Shown here piece by piece: positions 1 to 14,273 of a DNA stretch of 64,000 nt. This DNA comes from Certhia americana (lineage: Eukaryota > Chordata > Aves > Passeriformes > Certhiidae). Where the stretch lies: NCBI GenBank assembly GCA_018697195.1, contig CM031858.1, forward strand, positions 124,843,402-124,907,401, read 5' to 3'. The position numbers and the translations under genes are program-made. Positions within the stretch are counted from its first letter, which is position 1. Each line of letters opens with the position of its first letter. The notes beneath the pieces are model-generated. The model was not told where the DNA came from and searched no databases. It was given only the letters and a program-made list of their open reading frames with translations.

Positions 1-98
1 CCCATACTGTCTCTAAAAGACTGATCCTAAATTTTTACTGGTCAGATTAAAACCCAAATATTTTAAGTAATTAGGACATTGGCATAAAAATGATGCAG

Positions 99-168
99 GA
101 GGGGTAGGAGGGCAGGGGAGAGAAAGGGAGAGAGGGAGAGGGAAAGGGAGAGGAAGAGAGAGAGAAGG
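99..168 (+). repeat. GA-rich low-complexity tract
   Basis: About 70 bases consist almost entirely of G and A (GGGAGAGAGGGAGAGGGAAAGG and similar), with imperfect GGGAGA periodicity. The polypurine run could adopt unusual DNA structure, but nothing indicates a function. Confidence 0.85.
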
Positions 169-2320
169 TTGCTTTGCAGGAGTGATGGGTGCCTGAACCA
201 GCATGATGGCACAGGGGCCCATTGCTGCCTCAGCCTGGTCTTGCTGGGAACCTGTGTAAAGTCAGAGGAGAGGACATGGAGAAGGGGGTAATAAGGGAAA
301 GAGAGCAGCCAGCTTTCCAGGGAAAGAAAGAGAAGATTTGGACAATGGTGAATGCCACCAGGAACTAGGATTCAGTGATCCACTGCTCAAGGAGTCATGG
401 GGGTTTTTGTAGGAAATAAAGGAAATTTGTTTTCATCTGTAAAAATTATATTCTGTCTTTTTTACCCAAAACAACTCTCTAAAAATGTAAAATTTCTGAG
501 GAGTCAATGCACAAAATAAAACTACCAAACTCACTACGTTTAGTAGACTTTTGCTTTCCATCCTTGTGGGTTGGAAATCCTTGTGGGATTTCCACCTTGT
601 GGGTAGAATCAAAGCAGACAATTTTTTGAAAACGTTTGCTTTTAAACATATGACTGATCATCCAAAATCACCTTCTCAATTCCTAGAGATCAAGTTAATT
701 TTGTTCTTACAAAAAGACAACACCACCCACCCCACCCCCCCAAATTCTGCTTTCTGGGTCTCTGGAGATGTTTCCGTGCCTTGCCAGGAGCTCTACTGAA
801 CAGATTGGTTTGAGTCTAATTTAAAGCCCAAGATAAGAACTGGTCAGCCTCCTGCTGTTTCCCATCAACTGTTGGTTGGTAAGTCACCAAGAGGAACAGG
901 ATGTGCTGGGGGCGCTCCCTTTTCTGGAATCCTATCTCACCCATCAGGTGGAAGCTTCATTAACTGCAAACTATACTACAGTCAAAGGCTCTTGATATTT
1001 TAAGTGAGCTAACCTTGAACCTGCCCATGAAAAGGTTCACAGCTGCTTTCTGGCTGATGCAAGAACCCACACAGATGCTGATGAACACTCTCCCACACTG
1101 CACAACAGCTTAACTCTCACAACTGTCTTTTGCAACACATCAGTGCCTGGAACTGAAACACTGAAGATGGCTCCTGCTGCATTCTGATTATATCTGTAGA
1201 AACCCTTCTTTCCTCCAGCAAAGGCTTCTGCAAAGAGCACAGCAGCCATATGGTCATCATCAAGTACTGGAAAGGTCTCGGATGTCTGCTATAATCAGAT
1301 GAATCCTGAAACTGTCACCCACTAGCTCCTCATGCCTGCAGAGGAGTGTTTTACTCAGAATGCCAAATTCCTCTGGGCTCAAAAGACCCTTCCTTGGGGT
1401 TGACATGGAGATGTTACACTTTCTCAAGACCAACACTGCCAGATGATTTTGCAATTACCTAATATCCCAGCATGAAAATCTAGTTTCTGAGAAGGCTTCA
1501 CCTGCTCTGTAGCCCACTCCTGCGAGACTACACCAAGTGTCCCTGTGACTATCCATTTGTGAATGAACCATTACTATCTGCATTTCTGCAACACAGGAGG
1601 ACAAAATGAGCAAAAGTTCCTGATAAGATGGAGAAACTAATCCCTAGTGTTTGCAATCAGCCTTTCAACAAGGCTCTTCTGTGTGTGTGGCAACAGGACT
1701 AACATGTTCCTGTCCAGGCCTCTGCAGAATTGCAAAATCACACTACAGCAGTTGCTGCAAATGTTTGACAAGTTGATGTCAAGATGTCAGAGTCTAGACA
1801 CGGAGCTAATCCCAAAGTTTCCCCAAGCAGTTTATAACTAACTTCTTCTAGTTATTTTGATTTTTTCTCCACTGCTGTTCTGAAAATCTCACGTTTGCTC
1901 CAAATAATTTTACAATGTCCCCAAATTGTCAGCATTGGCAGCTGTGCCTAAGGTGAAGTTTTCACAAGCAGGCAAAGAATAGGAATAGCCATGAGAATCC
2001 CTGCCATTTCTAGCTATGCTAAACCACACTCTTCCAATTACTGGAATCCCTTCTTCTTCCTGATCCAATTTAACAGGCTAACAGCCCAAATAAAACGAAC
2101 TCTGGACTTTTTCTCTGCCCATTTCGAATGACAGTCATTTTTACTATTTACTGCTCCTCAACTGCATCCAGCAAACAAGAACACTCCGCTCATACTTCCC
2201 ACCCTCAAGAATTTTAGCTTGCTCCTCCTGGCCAAGCTTATGTGACTCTGCTCCATTTTTATAGTTTGGCTCATAAATGTAAACACACATATTTCATTTA
2301 TCATTCAGCTAGTACTACTG

Positions 2321-2344
2321 CAGCAGCAGCAGCAGCAGCAGCAG
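2321..2344 (+). repeat. (CAG)8 microsatellite
   Basis: Eight uninterrupted CAG triplets lie in intron 2 of ZNF704 (CTG on the transcribed strand). It is not in an exon that I can support; the small frame reading poly-alanine through it is incidental. Likely length-polymorphic. Confidence 0.95.
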
Positions 2345-2449
2345 CCTTTGAGATACAGGCAAGGCATAAAACTGAAGACAGCAACCACTTAAACCATCTG
2401 CATTTAGTCAGCATCACATGTCAGTTGATGCCTTAAGACTGCCCCAGTA

Positions 2450-2474
2450 CTTTCCAGCTTTCTCTGCTGGAAAG
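2450..2474. repeat. Inverted repeat (9-bp arms, 7-base loop)
   Basis: CTTTCCAGC and GCTGGAAAG are perfect complements separated by TTTCTCT. The arms have mixed composition, so they are less trivial than AT-rich palindromes, but the stem is too short to call a hairpin RNA. Confidence 0.7.
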
Positions 2475-5400
2475 CTGAACCTGAACACAGCTGTTCAACA
2501 CTATTTGGATTCAGATGGGAGAATAACTTGCTTGTTACGCATCAATTGTTTCCAACACATTTATCCCACCATTGCTAAGGTAAGTTTCTGTGGACTGAAA
2601 TCCTAAGCCCTGATGTTACTAAGTGTAATGAAATTTAAATCAGTTGTAAGATCATCTACTACATCAACTATGAAGATTTCTTCTTTTATCTAACCTCACA
2701 TCCCAGTCTCCAAATTCCACCTCCTAGCTTCTGGATGGACGTATTTGTGTCAGCCCAGTCTGCATTTGAAAACCAAGAAGTTTTGGATCCTTTCTTTCCA
2801 AGTGTTTGTAAATCCAAACAAATTAAATAGCCAAATTACAATGAATCAGCTGAGGTATTAGCAGTAGAAGTTATGGGTCCTTGGAGGCAGACCTTTTACC
2901 ACCACCCCAGGTCTTCATTTCATATCTCCCTGCCTCCTCAGCAGGGAGAGTGGTTTCACTGGATCCCTGCAATACACTAATCTAGCCAGCCTGGCAAATA
3001 GAAGTGTCCCTTTCTTTAACAGTCAAGGCAAATCACACTTGGTTACTACACCTACGCTTGATCCATCCTTTCCTTGATTTTGCTGATGAATTTACTGCTG
3101 TTTTGATAATAATCTATCAATGTTAACCAACTGCCACAGTTTCCCCAGTCAAACCTCTCTACAAAGGCTGGGTTTAAGCTCCAAAAGCTGAGAAAAGGAG
3201 GGTCCAAGAGAAGTCCAAGGCTATGCAAGTGTTCCAAAATCAATGCAACGACCAATCTCCTACTGTCCCATTTCTTCTGCCAGCTCCTAGCCACTGTTAC
3301 CTTCAAACTCCCTACTAAGTATTATTGCCATCTAGGCACACCTATATAACAGTTCTATTTTTCTTCTGTTTTTTAAGACTTGCTCTCAAGTAGATCTTTA
3401 GAAATACAAATTTTATTCTAGTTTTTAAGTCTTTAGACTACTCTTTATTACTCTCCTGGCTTTGATCAAAAAGACTGCAGTCCCCCCTGTTGGAAAGACT
3501 GCATTTTAAGTCAGTACTTTACCCAAGCATATTTTAAGGATCCTGGAGAATATTCTTAAAACAGAGAAAGCAGTAGTGGTACCAGGTGATTTTGATAAAA
3601 CTGACCCTATTGAAGAGCACAACCAAGTTTACTTGAAACAAAGAAAAAAATTACTCATTTTCTCCATCCACAACCCCAAAGCTTTCAGTTAGTTCCCTGA
3701 CCAGAAACCTCTGACCCCAGTGCAGCAATGCTGAAAGCAATGAGGCACAGGTTCACTGTGCTGAAGGGGCTCTTCTACCCTCCAGAGCTGCCCCAGCACA
3801 GCCTCAGTGTGAGCCAGGCAGTGTTTATGCACCAGGGCTCCATTTCCACCAAACAATGAGAGGGACAGCAGCATCCTGAAGCTGGCAGGATTAGGCTGCA
3901 ACGGGGTAGAAACTGCAGCACCAGAAGAGTCACAGGGAGGGGAAAGGGAATGATATGTGCAATGACTTCAAGTGGATGTTGGCTACAAACACTGACAGTC
4001 ACAGAACCTACCTTCTTCTCTAGAATCACATACCCCTGCTTTCCAGCCTTGTTGAGCCTTTCCTTATCCTACTTTATAAACAATAACCACCTGAGGCCCA
4101 TAGGCCCTAAACATTCAGATTCACTAAAAGGCTTATTTTCCTTTGTTTTAGCAGAGTCATGTGCTTATCTGTTTCTTACTGCTAACCTCACCAGAGGGAT
4201 GCAATTAAAAAAAAAAAAAATTAATTAACTATGATTGATAAGAAGAGAAGCAGTCAAGCACAAAAATGCTATTAGTCCATGTTAACTGTCTATTCCACCC
4301 AAAATTCAGCTTATGACAGTGGTTCAAAAAACACCTGGATCTTTTGTAAGAAGTACCATATAAATATATGTGTGTTAATAAGCTATAACTGGGACAAAAT
4401 AACACTACATTAAAATTGCTCTCTCCATCCCATACTTACATGTGCTAAATCTCATAAAGAGACCTCTAAAACCTGAGTCTGATCACTTGACAGCCACATT
4501 ATCACTTATAGCCGCATTACACTGATGTCGTACTGAGCACTGCATCAATACTGATAAACACGCTGTCAGAAGTTTCCAACACTAAAAATATGATTCATCA
4601 TGTAATGAATCATTGTAATCAGTGTACTAGTAATAACAGAAGCACTTCTGAAGTAAAAATCCTAAATTACATTTTACAGGTAAAATAAAAATATTTTAAT
4701 TTTCTTCAATTCATTATTAAAGACAAAAACAACATCCCAAAAAAGAACCAGCAAGAAAATCCATGTACATGGGTGTGACTCCATGTATCTAAAGTAACTA
4801 CAACCACTCTTCTATTATGAACAAAGATCTACATCATGCTACAAAGTATTCTTAGTCCACATAATACTTTGCATTTACCATAATACCTGGTTACCATCTA
4901 ACAATTCAAAATACTGAGAGTACAGATAAATTATCTTACTTCTTGTTCTTATGTTTGGTTTCTGATTATAGAGATTAAAAATTACTCACTTGCCAAACAC
5001 AAAACAAAAAAATTACAGAGAGAATGATCCATACAAACAGTCCAAGGTCTTCAGCACTCTTTAGTAAAAGCCATAACTTTCACAATAAAGCAAAAAAGCA
5101 AAGGGAAATATTTCCAAATATTCTATTAGATCAGCATAGTACTAGAATGATGTATCTCAGAATATTGAGAGCATTACTATTTACACATTTTAACAGCAAA
5201 CTGGTGTTTGATATTCAAAAGAGAGATACAAAAATAATGAACTAATTAGAAGTTATGGATTCCTGCCTTTGCTAATTGTGGTCAAACATAAAATTAACAT
5301 TTTCCACACTAATTTTATATTTGCAGACTAATTCATATGCAGAATGAAGGGCCTTTCTTTGTTTCTGCTGTCCTTGTTATACACAAGCAATTCATTTTTG

Positions 5401-8400
5401 TACTGACAGTGGCTAGAATTAATTAAGATGAAAATACAAATATAGGAACTTCTAAAAAAAACATGTATACCTGAATTTCTCAAGGAAAAAAAGAAAAATG
5501 CATCAAAGACTACCTCAAAGTTCTCCACCTCCTCCTGGCCAAGCTTATGGATTTTCTGATTCAGTTATTCAAAGGTCGTTTGGAAGTCTGGCTAGTGTGT
5601 TACAGCCTGAGAGCACTTGACAGAGTCCTCAGTAACTGAGACACTGGCTTCCTATTTGGACTGTAATGGCTTAAAGACAATAAAAAGTCTCTGCACATCA
5701 GTCCTAAGAGATGGGAGACATTCACAGAGTGGTTCTCATCATCCTGGAGCAGAAAATACAGTTTAACAGAACTGAAGAGGAAGTGGTGTGTAACACAGGT
5801 AGGTTTCTCAATGTCTTTTATTGGAACTTGCATCTAGCACTGCTCCACAAAGAATGGGCCTGTTTTTACAAACAAATATTTCTCCCTTGTCTCCATTTTC
5901 ACTAGAACTTGACAGAAGAGAATCCATAAATTTTTACAACCATAGCGTAGATGTAGATATCTAAGAAATTGCAGTATGTGGTTCCAAAGGTTGGCTGATG
6001 TACTCTGCCAAACACAGGGCTCTCTCTTGTGTCTCCCTCTGCTGCTCCAGCCACCTCCTCAAGCTAGATGGCTTCCCAAGCCAAGTGCATCCCCAGGATG
6101 AGGACCTGGAGCACCCTTTCCCAGTGCCCTCTCCTCCCTGTGGAGGTACAATCCAGTGATGATACCCTGGCTGCCATGGAGTTACCACACCAGGCCTCTC
6201 CAGGAGTGCTGGCAGAGCTGCACCAGCAATAAAAAGGATGTCAAATTTACTATGATTTCTGTTGTCTGATGTAAACACATCCCATGGGCATGCTCTGCTC
6301 CTGCTGCCCCCTCTGCAGTCCAGTGGCAGGAATAGCTGCTTTGCCCCCTAAGGCTCCCCAGAAAAGTTTGCTTAAGTTTTGCAAAACAGATGGAAAATGC
6401 CTTTTTCATAGAAATATTTTTATTACTGCTTTTTGAGCAACTTGTCTGACTTCCTTAAAGATAACTGAAATTTCAAATCTATCCATATGGAAACAGGATT
6501 GAACTCTAGATCTTGCTATCTGATTTACAAAATATGGGATACTGTGTGCTGGGACTGCGATGGGAGAGGATGAGTAGTAAAAAACTGCTCTCATTATTGG
6601 CTGGTGATTAAATCTCCAGTTTTAAATGCTCTGCATAAACAGGAACAGTGAGGCAAGCCAAATTCCACACTGGGAGATAAGCTGCAGTTTACAGGAACAA
6701 TTTATTCTATATATTGAAAAAAATCGATCCAATGAGTAATTTTTACTTTTCAAACAGCTGCAACCTATCAGGAAAACTTATCTGGTGAAGGTCCCTTGGG
6801 GCAATGACTAAAGCTGGAGTATGACACACAAATTGTCTGCTTCAAAACAGAACAATCAAATAAAGGGTAATCTCTTGATAGATTATGAGTACAAAGCAAA
6901 AATTAAATCAAGACAGGAGTAACAGAACCCTGAAGAGAATGGTTATCCCTTATGGTCATCCAAAAATCTTGAGGATTTTTGGGAAAGATTATCTGTTCCC
7001 TTTTTTCTAGTTTAAAGGACACTTGCTGATGCAACAAATAACTCTGTCTGCAAACCAAGTCTCAACAGTGCCCTGAAGCAACAGACTAGTTATTTCAAAT
7101 TTTATCCAAAATATTCATGTTCCATCCCCTGCCTATCTGTGCCTTATGCTACTGTTCTAATTTGTTCACAGGTACATCCCCACTCATAAATGAGATCACT
7201 TTGACAGGGTACTGTTTACAGAAAGGAAACTTCACACTTCTGATGCTTTCCTCAGGGAAAGGGGCTGGACCACTTGCTCAATGTAATACAAATTACCATG
7301 CTGAACATGAAAAAAGATGAAAAAGTAACAAAACAAAAAGCCCATAAATCTTTCTTAATTTTTGAGAAGAATGATTAGCTGAATATGTCCTTACAGCAGA
7401 TGATACAGGAACTTTGTCTTTCCCAAAGTAAGAGAAAATAAAAGGTTAAAAATGTTTTGCTTTTTCTTCTTTCCCCCTTATTTATTGCAAACAGCATGAT
7501 TCTCACACTGTATGAATGTCTAATATTCCCAAAATATGTTTTATAATATTACTGCATATATACAGTTCTGATGCACATACATGGGTAATTTATTTAGCAC
7601 AATTTGGCACCAAAAAGTTGCTGTAAGTCAAGTTTAAATTTTTCTGCCACACACTAAAGTATCATTTTTTTCTAATAAAATATACATTAATGAAACACTT
7701 GAAAAAACTGCAAGTTGTCATCTCACCAAATTGAAGAGCCACAGGCATGCTGTTCTGCTGCTACATGTATCTACTAATGGGAACAAGATGGGAAGCACTT
7801 TGCTGAAATCAAGTCAGTCTCAAAATGACCCAAGGGTCAGTTTCTGTTTATTGTTAATATTTACATGCCATTCTTTCTGCACTTCTCAATTATTTGGAAA
7901 TATTTTTTTTTTTTCAAGTAAGAAGCAAAGAGAATTGTAAATAAAAAGTCACTGTCTCCGGACAATGCTGGCCACAGCTGCAAGAGACTCGCAAGAAACA
8001 CCTCTGAGAGGATCCTCTGCTTTCTGCCAAAATGAGATTGTATGTCCCAAAGAATGGAACCATTAAGCCATTGTTTCTGTGGCATGCATGAGCCAAAAGG
8101 TCACAGCACCATAAACTGTCTTCCAGGGGTTTCTTTGCTATTGCAGCCATTCAGGAGACATGTGCTATAGTTCACCTCACAACTGGTTGGATTTCTGTCC
8201 TTCTCCATCCATTAGAAAACTGCTTCAGAACAGGGAAGGCACAGAGTTAGCTCATTTATCCCTCTCTAGACCTGACTTCCCTTCATCTCTTGTCCTTGGA
8301 CCAGTTCTGCAGGGCTACAGATCCTGTGATGGCTAATTCAAAGCTAATTTGTCTATGCACATATTCATGGAGAGCATCCCATCGGTTCTCTTTCCATTTC

Positions 8401-11400
8401 CCTGATCATCCTACAAGTCTGTGTTGATCTCTTGTTAATAAGAGTACATCCATCATGTGCAAAGTTGCTTCAAGTGTTGCAAATGTTGTTAACATGGTTG
8501 TGTCAACATCTTCTACAAGAACACTGATTTCCCTGTTCCTGTTGAAATCTAAGATTTGACTCACAAGGATAACTTGTACCTGTACGGAACAGTAGAACCC
8601 CACTGCTGTTCTATTCATGGCTCGTTTACAACTAAAGAAGTTGGAATTATTTGGTGCTAATAAACTTTTTTGTTTTGAACAGGTGATGAAAATGTTTCCT
8701 TCTAAACACAGTAACATACACAACTGACATTTATCTTTACACCCAGCCTAATTACAGGCCAGATTGTAATTGTTTTCCTTTCTCGGTTTTCATTATCCCA
8801 GGAAAGATCATTTTTGAGATAGCAGCACTTCCAGATGCTTTTCAGGGAGAGCAGTAGAGCGTATGGTGCAAATACCAATAAAACATAAACTCACATACTT
8901 TATATGTGGGACTGTACAGACCATTTGATCCAGTACTCTGCAGCCAGTGTAGACTGTGTCAAAGGAAGATCAACAGGGACATTCCCACAATTGCTGTATC
9001 ATCCTATCCCCATGATCTACAAATTTCCTTATGCTCCGTGACCAGATTAAAAAAGCACAGAAAGAACATTCTAGATATTTCAGTACATCTTCTGTCAGCT
9101 GTGGCTCTTCTTTTATCAGCTATACTCTTCCTCATTTTCTCCCTCCTCTGTACATTGTCCTTATGTCTGGGCTTCAGTCACGTTCCAGGGCAGGGAGCAG
9201 AAATCTAGTTACATTATTCAGGAGACAATACTACCTTGTAGCTGGTTTGATTTAGCAACTGTTCAGTTGTTTTCAACCTACTAGACACAGAGAGCAGAAG
9301 CTCCAAGCTCATCATTGCTTTCTTTGCTATGACATCACCTCCTATTCATTGCCTTTTTGATGTGATCATATCCAGGAACTTCAGCGTTTCTTTACATCAA
9401 GCCCCTTCCATGTTCACCAAGCCACAGTTCAGGATACACTCCAATGCTAAGACATGAAGGAATTTCAGAATGAAAATGTCTCAGTCAGCCAGAGATCTGA
9501 CTGATGTACTTTACAGCAACGCAGTTCCTCCGAATTACAGGAGAGATATGAAGCGAAGCCCCCAAGGCTATTCCTCGGGGATAGTGTCAAGAAACTGCCT
9601 ATGCCAATTTTATGCCATGATAACTCAAGAGACAAGCTGATGTTCTGACAACACACTGGCAATGTGTTGAAGAGCCAAAGAAGGCCTGAGTCCTTCTGTT
9701 TTAGGAAAGAGAGTGCTAGTTACAGACTGAAATAGATACCACCACATTAAAAATACATTGTGTGGTAGGCATCACTATCTTGTACACACTCTACACCATA
9801 TAAACTTGTTTTGGGTGACATACAGTTGACCACTAGGTCTTTCAGATTTTTTCAGATCGGTTTTATTCTTTTTTTTTTTTTTACATCCCACACTTACAGA
9901 TCAGTGGTTTCTGTTGTTTCCTTACACCTGGAATTTCAATTGGACATTTGGAACTGTGAAGTACTGCCACCAGATAATCTCCAGGCCTAAGCAATACAGT
10001 ATTTTCAGCAAGGGCATCTGACTTTGAATCAATTAGGGCACAAAGCCATCTCTTATGAAGAAGAAATACATTAAATCAAACATCCATCTTTCTTCTTGCT
10101 TTTTAAACAACTCTTCGAACCTTTCGAAGTCCAAAACAGCTTAAATTCTTCCCAAGGAACCAAATATAACCTTGTAGATAGCCCCCTCCTCAACCCATGA
10201 GTTAAACTTTTGCTGAACAGAGATGAACTAAAGATATGTTAAAAATGATGGACGTGAAAACAGACACTACAGAACGAGATTTGGTAGATGAATGGACAGT
10301 AAGGAAATGCCACTGAAACTTCTGGTCAGAGTAGGACCTATCAGGCATGAGCCAAAGGTGCCTGACACTACACATCCATGTTAAAGCATCACTAGGGTTG
10401 CCAGCTTTCTGTGACTGAGCAAGCCAGCTGCACAGTTGGTGTGTGGAGAAGTCCAGGCTTTCAAAGAGCACTGCCCCCTGCATGCACACTGTTCAGCATG
10501 CGAATGTGACTGTCAAAGAAATCCCAGGCAGGAGTAACTGCACCAAAATCTATGTATTTATGTACAGCAGAGTAATATCAACAAGAAAATGAGAAAGTAT
10601 GGACTATCTAGACTATCTATTCTAGACAGCAGCCAGTGTTCACTGATAGCAGGTATTAGGTTCCATGACTATATATATTTCTTCACCACTCAACAATAAC
10701 TACTGCACTGAAGATGCTCCTCCTTAATAACCCTATTGAAGATGAATTTAAAATAATCTTATGTAGAAGGCCCCTACTTAGTCTGTAAACAATTACAATT
10801 GGTTTTGTATTTCCCAGTTCAGGATGTTCTCATAGGGTACAATTTTCTAACTGATGGATGTTTGCAAGTGGCAGATTAGTCGTAATTTTTTTTCATTTGT
10901 GTAGTATTGTTAAGTGTCCAGCATCCCAAAATGAGAGTCAAAAACCCAACACTAGACCCAGAGCTTTGCTTTTAAACTATACCATGGGTACAAGTCCCAG
11001 TATGAAAAGGGATGTTTCACACATAGATCGGGTGACGTTGCAGCTGGGAATGAACATTATTGCAGTGATGGCATGAACTGAAAACATTTGTTGTGGCAGG
11101 AAAAACAGTACCATGCACACTACTTTGCATTACACTACAGTAAGGCCATCAAGCAAGATACCACAGTTCACTTAAACTCTGTGACATTATAGTAGCTATA
11201 TCAGACCTTCAGATCTACCTTAAATTAAAAAAACATTTCACCTTTCACCCTTGCTTCCCCCACCTTTTAATGTAGACTTATTCACTTCTAAACAGTTCTA
11301 GAACCCAAAACTGAGTAGTATGAGTGATGATTTGTGACAATCATGGATACACAGTGGTTTCTCATTAAAGCTACTAGGAAGTCACTTAGTCCCTCACGAA

Positions 11401-11496
11401 ATTTCTGATCTCTGGTTTCTCATCTTCGATTCCCTTCTTTGAGGGAAGCATCGCCCTTTTAGAGAGAGATGTCAATGAAAAACAAACAAAAGTTTA

Positions 11497-11598
11497 TCAC
11501 AGAATGGTCTGGGTTGGAAGGGACCCTAAAGATCATCTAGTTCCAGTGCCCTTGCCATGGGCAGGGATGTCTTTCACCAGACCAGGCTGCTCAGAGGT
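11497..11598 (-). mobile_element. CR1 3'-end fragment
   Basis: On the plus strand this reads ATCACAGAATGGTCTGGGTT followed by GGAAGGGACCC, AAGATCATCTAG and GCCATGGGCAGGGATGTC, ending near CCAGGCTGCTCAGAG. That is the reverse complement of the CR1 3' UTR, so the element lies on the minus strand. It is a roughly 100-bp, heavily 5'-truncated copy and fairly close to the consensus as I remember it. Confidence 0.9.
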
Positions 11599-13556
11599 AT
11601 GTTGGTTATGTTTTTAAAACATAATGCAACAATCCTGGTGGAAAGAATTAGACCTGAAGTTAGAATCTGACCCTGTAACTGAGACAACTGCAACACATTA
11701 TCAAATCATCAAAAAATAAAGGTTGCATAGTCAAGCAGAGGGTGGACAAGACACAATTTGAGAGCAGAGGAAGGCTGATATTCAATAACCTGCAATACAC
11801 AAAACACCTTCCAAAGTGGTAGAGGATGCAGAAAAAGCTGGAGGCAGCAATTACCTCATATGGTTCTACTGGGATAGTACAAGATTTGGGCAAAACTAGT
11901 CTGCAAATATTGCCTTCCCTGTCATTTGTTTCCAAGCAGTTTACTTATGATCTGCAATATCATTACAGGAAATAACCAAAACATATATTTACATTTAAAG
12001 TGAAATAAAGGCAGAGCTTCACAAACGACCTGGAGATACGAAAATAAACATGGATTAAGAAGTCCTATGAAACTTATTTTTGATAAAGCATTGTAAGTGT
12101 ACAAGATGGTCAATTTAGATGGAATAAAACTAAAGGGAGGTATCAGGAATATTTATAAGTACTCCTGATCTAAATGTTTTTCTAAGATGCTTTTAACATT
12201 AAACACTCATTGTGCTATAAAATACGTTTGCTCTTTGAGTTCAGGGCTTTTTGTTGTGTTTTTGTTTGCTTTTTAATTGCTTGAATGCTTTGTATTGAAA
12301 AGAATAAAACTGCTGACATATGTGGCAGCTGAAAAATGCATCTGGCGTAACTGTGCTACCATCTTTAGTGTTCTTGTTCTGAATTCAACTTTTTTTTCAT
12401 TACAAGAAACTACCAAAACTGTGGCCTGCAGGTATCAAAGGGAAATTGAGCATATACCACCAGCCTCTGATAAGTGCTAGGTCCACCTTATTCCCCAGTT
12501 TGTTCTGCTTGACAGAAATACTTCCTTGTTAAATATGTATTTGTGTTAGAATACGTTTATAAAGCCACAATAAAACAATGCTGTACAGACTCAGTTGCTG
12601 AATATGTTCTTGTAGTTTTCAAATCAGGTAGCAAAACCGGCTCCTGCCTTGCCACTTTTTTTTTTATCACTATTTTTCTCTGGGAAAACACTGCTCTCAC
12701 AAATACAAGCGATAATCACCCTGACATAAAACAGCCAGTCACTTATTGTGGGTCTGGTATTACGCTCATGTTATTCATTCTCAGACTTCCATAAAGTTAC
12801 TCCTGCTGCTGAGAGAAGTACAACAACAATCATAATAGTCACCAAAAAAAATTATCTTCATTAACATATTCACCACCTTCCATACTTGTCTATGCAACCA
12901 GTGTTCTGTACTAAAATACAGGTGGATGTTATAAAGATCTACCGAAGTCTTACTGAAATGTCCATGTTACAGTTGATAATACAAACCTTATTTCTGTTTC
13001 CATCAAAGACAACACTGAATTTAATGACAAGAAGGCATCGTTTTCGTTATAGAATTCAATTCTCTTCTTCCTCTCAGTGTAACATTTTCCATCTTTTTCT
13101 CTATTTTCATACAATTTGCAATGGCATAATGGTCTAGTTTCTTTAGTCTTCAGATCACAAATGTAGAAGTGGCTAAGCAAGTAGAATGTTCCACACTAAT
13201 GAATTAGAGTATTTATAGTCAGAGAGGTACTGACATTTAAACTTTTAGCTAAAATTATTTATGGAATTCTCTCTGTACACAACAACAGCACCTCTTTCTT
13301 CAGAATGTAGTCTCAGAGGAGAACTGTTATTCATTTACTCTTAAAATTATACCTGCTACAAACACAGAAAGCTGGGAGAACAGCAAAAGCAGCCACATCC
13401 CACTCTGCACATTGTCAGGCAGACTGTCCAGAGTTTTCATAAATTCAAATATCCTCACCCCTTATCTTAGTCCCTCTGTGATACTTTGCTCTGGTCTTTC
13501 TACACTCCTTTTCTACATCCTCATTTTCTTCCTGACACCAGACTTACCCTAGAATG
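11599..13556. other. Intron 2 stretch, nothing recognised
   Basis: AT-rich sequence between the CR1 scrap and the solo LTR. Only short incidental open frames are present; no exon-like or repeat signal was recognised. Confidence 0.6.
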
Positions 13557-14273
13557 TGTCATGGGTTGCAGTGCAAAATGTAACCCAAACTCTGTATTCT
13601 CTCACCATCTGATGAAACTGGGGTGTGTGTGGGGTGGTGTAATTGTCTGTCAATAGCCAACTGTCAAAAAACCTGCTGGGGCAGTTTTCTTATCTCTTCC
13701 ACAACCCAGCCTCCCTCCAGGGAGAGATCTTCTGTTAATGGGCCATTGAGTCTCACTGGAGAATTACATCATCCCACTGGGAAATGCTCCAGCCAGGGGG
13801 AGGAGCCAAGTATTCCTACCTGGATAAAAATCTGGGAGTTGGAACACCAAGGCAGCCTTTTCCACTGGATTCTCAGAGGAAGACCAGGCCCATCTATCAC
13901 CACTGGACCTTCAGTGAAAGAACTCCACTCTTTCTACAGGAGCATCACTTCAACAGAGCCACATCTGCCACTAGAACTGCAGCCACCATTGAATGGGACT
14001 GCCACCAACACCCTGACCCACAGGGTGTCAGGTTGGATCCTGACTCTGTCAGTGGGTTTTGTGTGTTTATTTGTGTGTCTTACTGCATGTGTTTTTGTTT
14101 CATTGTTTATTTTAGTTCCCCTAATAAAGAACTGTTATGCCTATCCCCATATCTTTGCCTGAGAGCCCCTTAAATTCAAAGTTATAATAATTTGGAGGGA
14201 GAGGGTTTAAATTCTCCATTCCAAGGGAGGCTCCTGCGTTCCTTAGCAGACACCTGTTGTTCAAACCACGACA
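13557..14273 (+). mobile_element. Solo LTR of an avian endogenous retrovirus
   Basis: This 717-bp element begins TGTCATGGGTT and ends CAAACCACGACA, so it has TG...CA ends with imperfect terminal inverted repeats (TGTCATGG/CCACGACA). The 4-bp sequence AATG flanks it on both sides (13553-13556 and 14274-14277), as expected for a target-site duplication; a 4-bp duplication would suit an ERV1-type integrase. A TATA-like GGATAAAAA lies near 13822 and a polyadenylation signal AATAAA near 14125, followed by a GT/T-rich U5-like end. No primer-binding site, gag, pol or env follows, so it is a solo LTR left by recombination. The open frames inside it are incidental. The family name cannot be given without a repeat library. 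Confidence 0.85.

Larger units (their letters stand above)
169..11496. other. Intron 2 stretch, no gene seen
   Basis: Mostly AT-rich unique sequence. GC-richer patches at about 3.7-3.95 kb and 6.0-6.35 kb carry short overlapping open frames on the minus strand but no recognisable protein. A 21-bp sequence is shared between 2222-2242 and 5529-5549. Apart from the simple repeats listed, I see nothing else. Confidence 0.6.

Noticed and set aside
2242..2436. Small open frame with a poly-alanine run
   Set aside because: The poly-alanine comes from the (CAG)8 repeat read in one frame; the rest is not protein-like.
13623..14162. 179-codon and 129-codon open frames inside the LTR
   Set aside because: They lie within the non-coding U3/R region of a solo LTR and match no retroviral protein.
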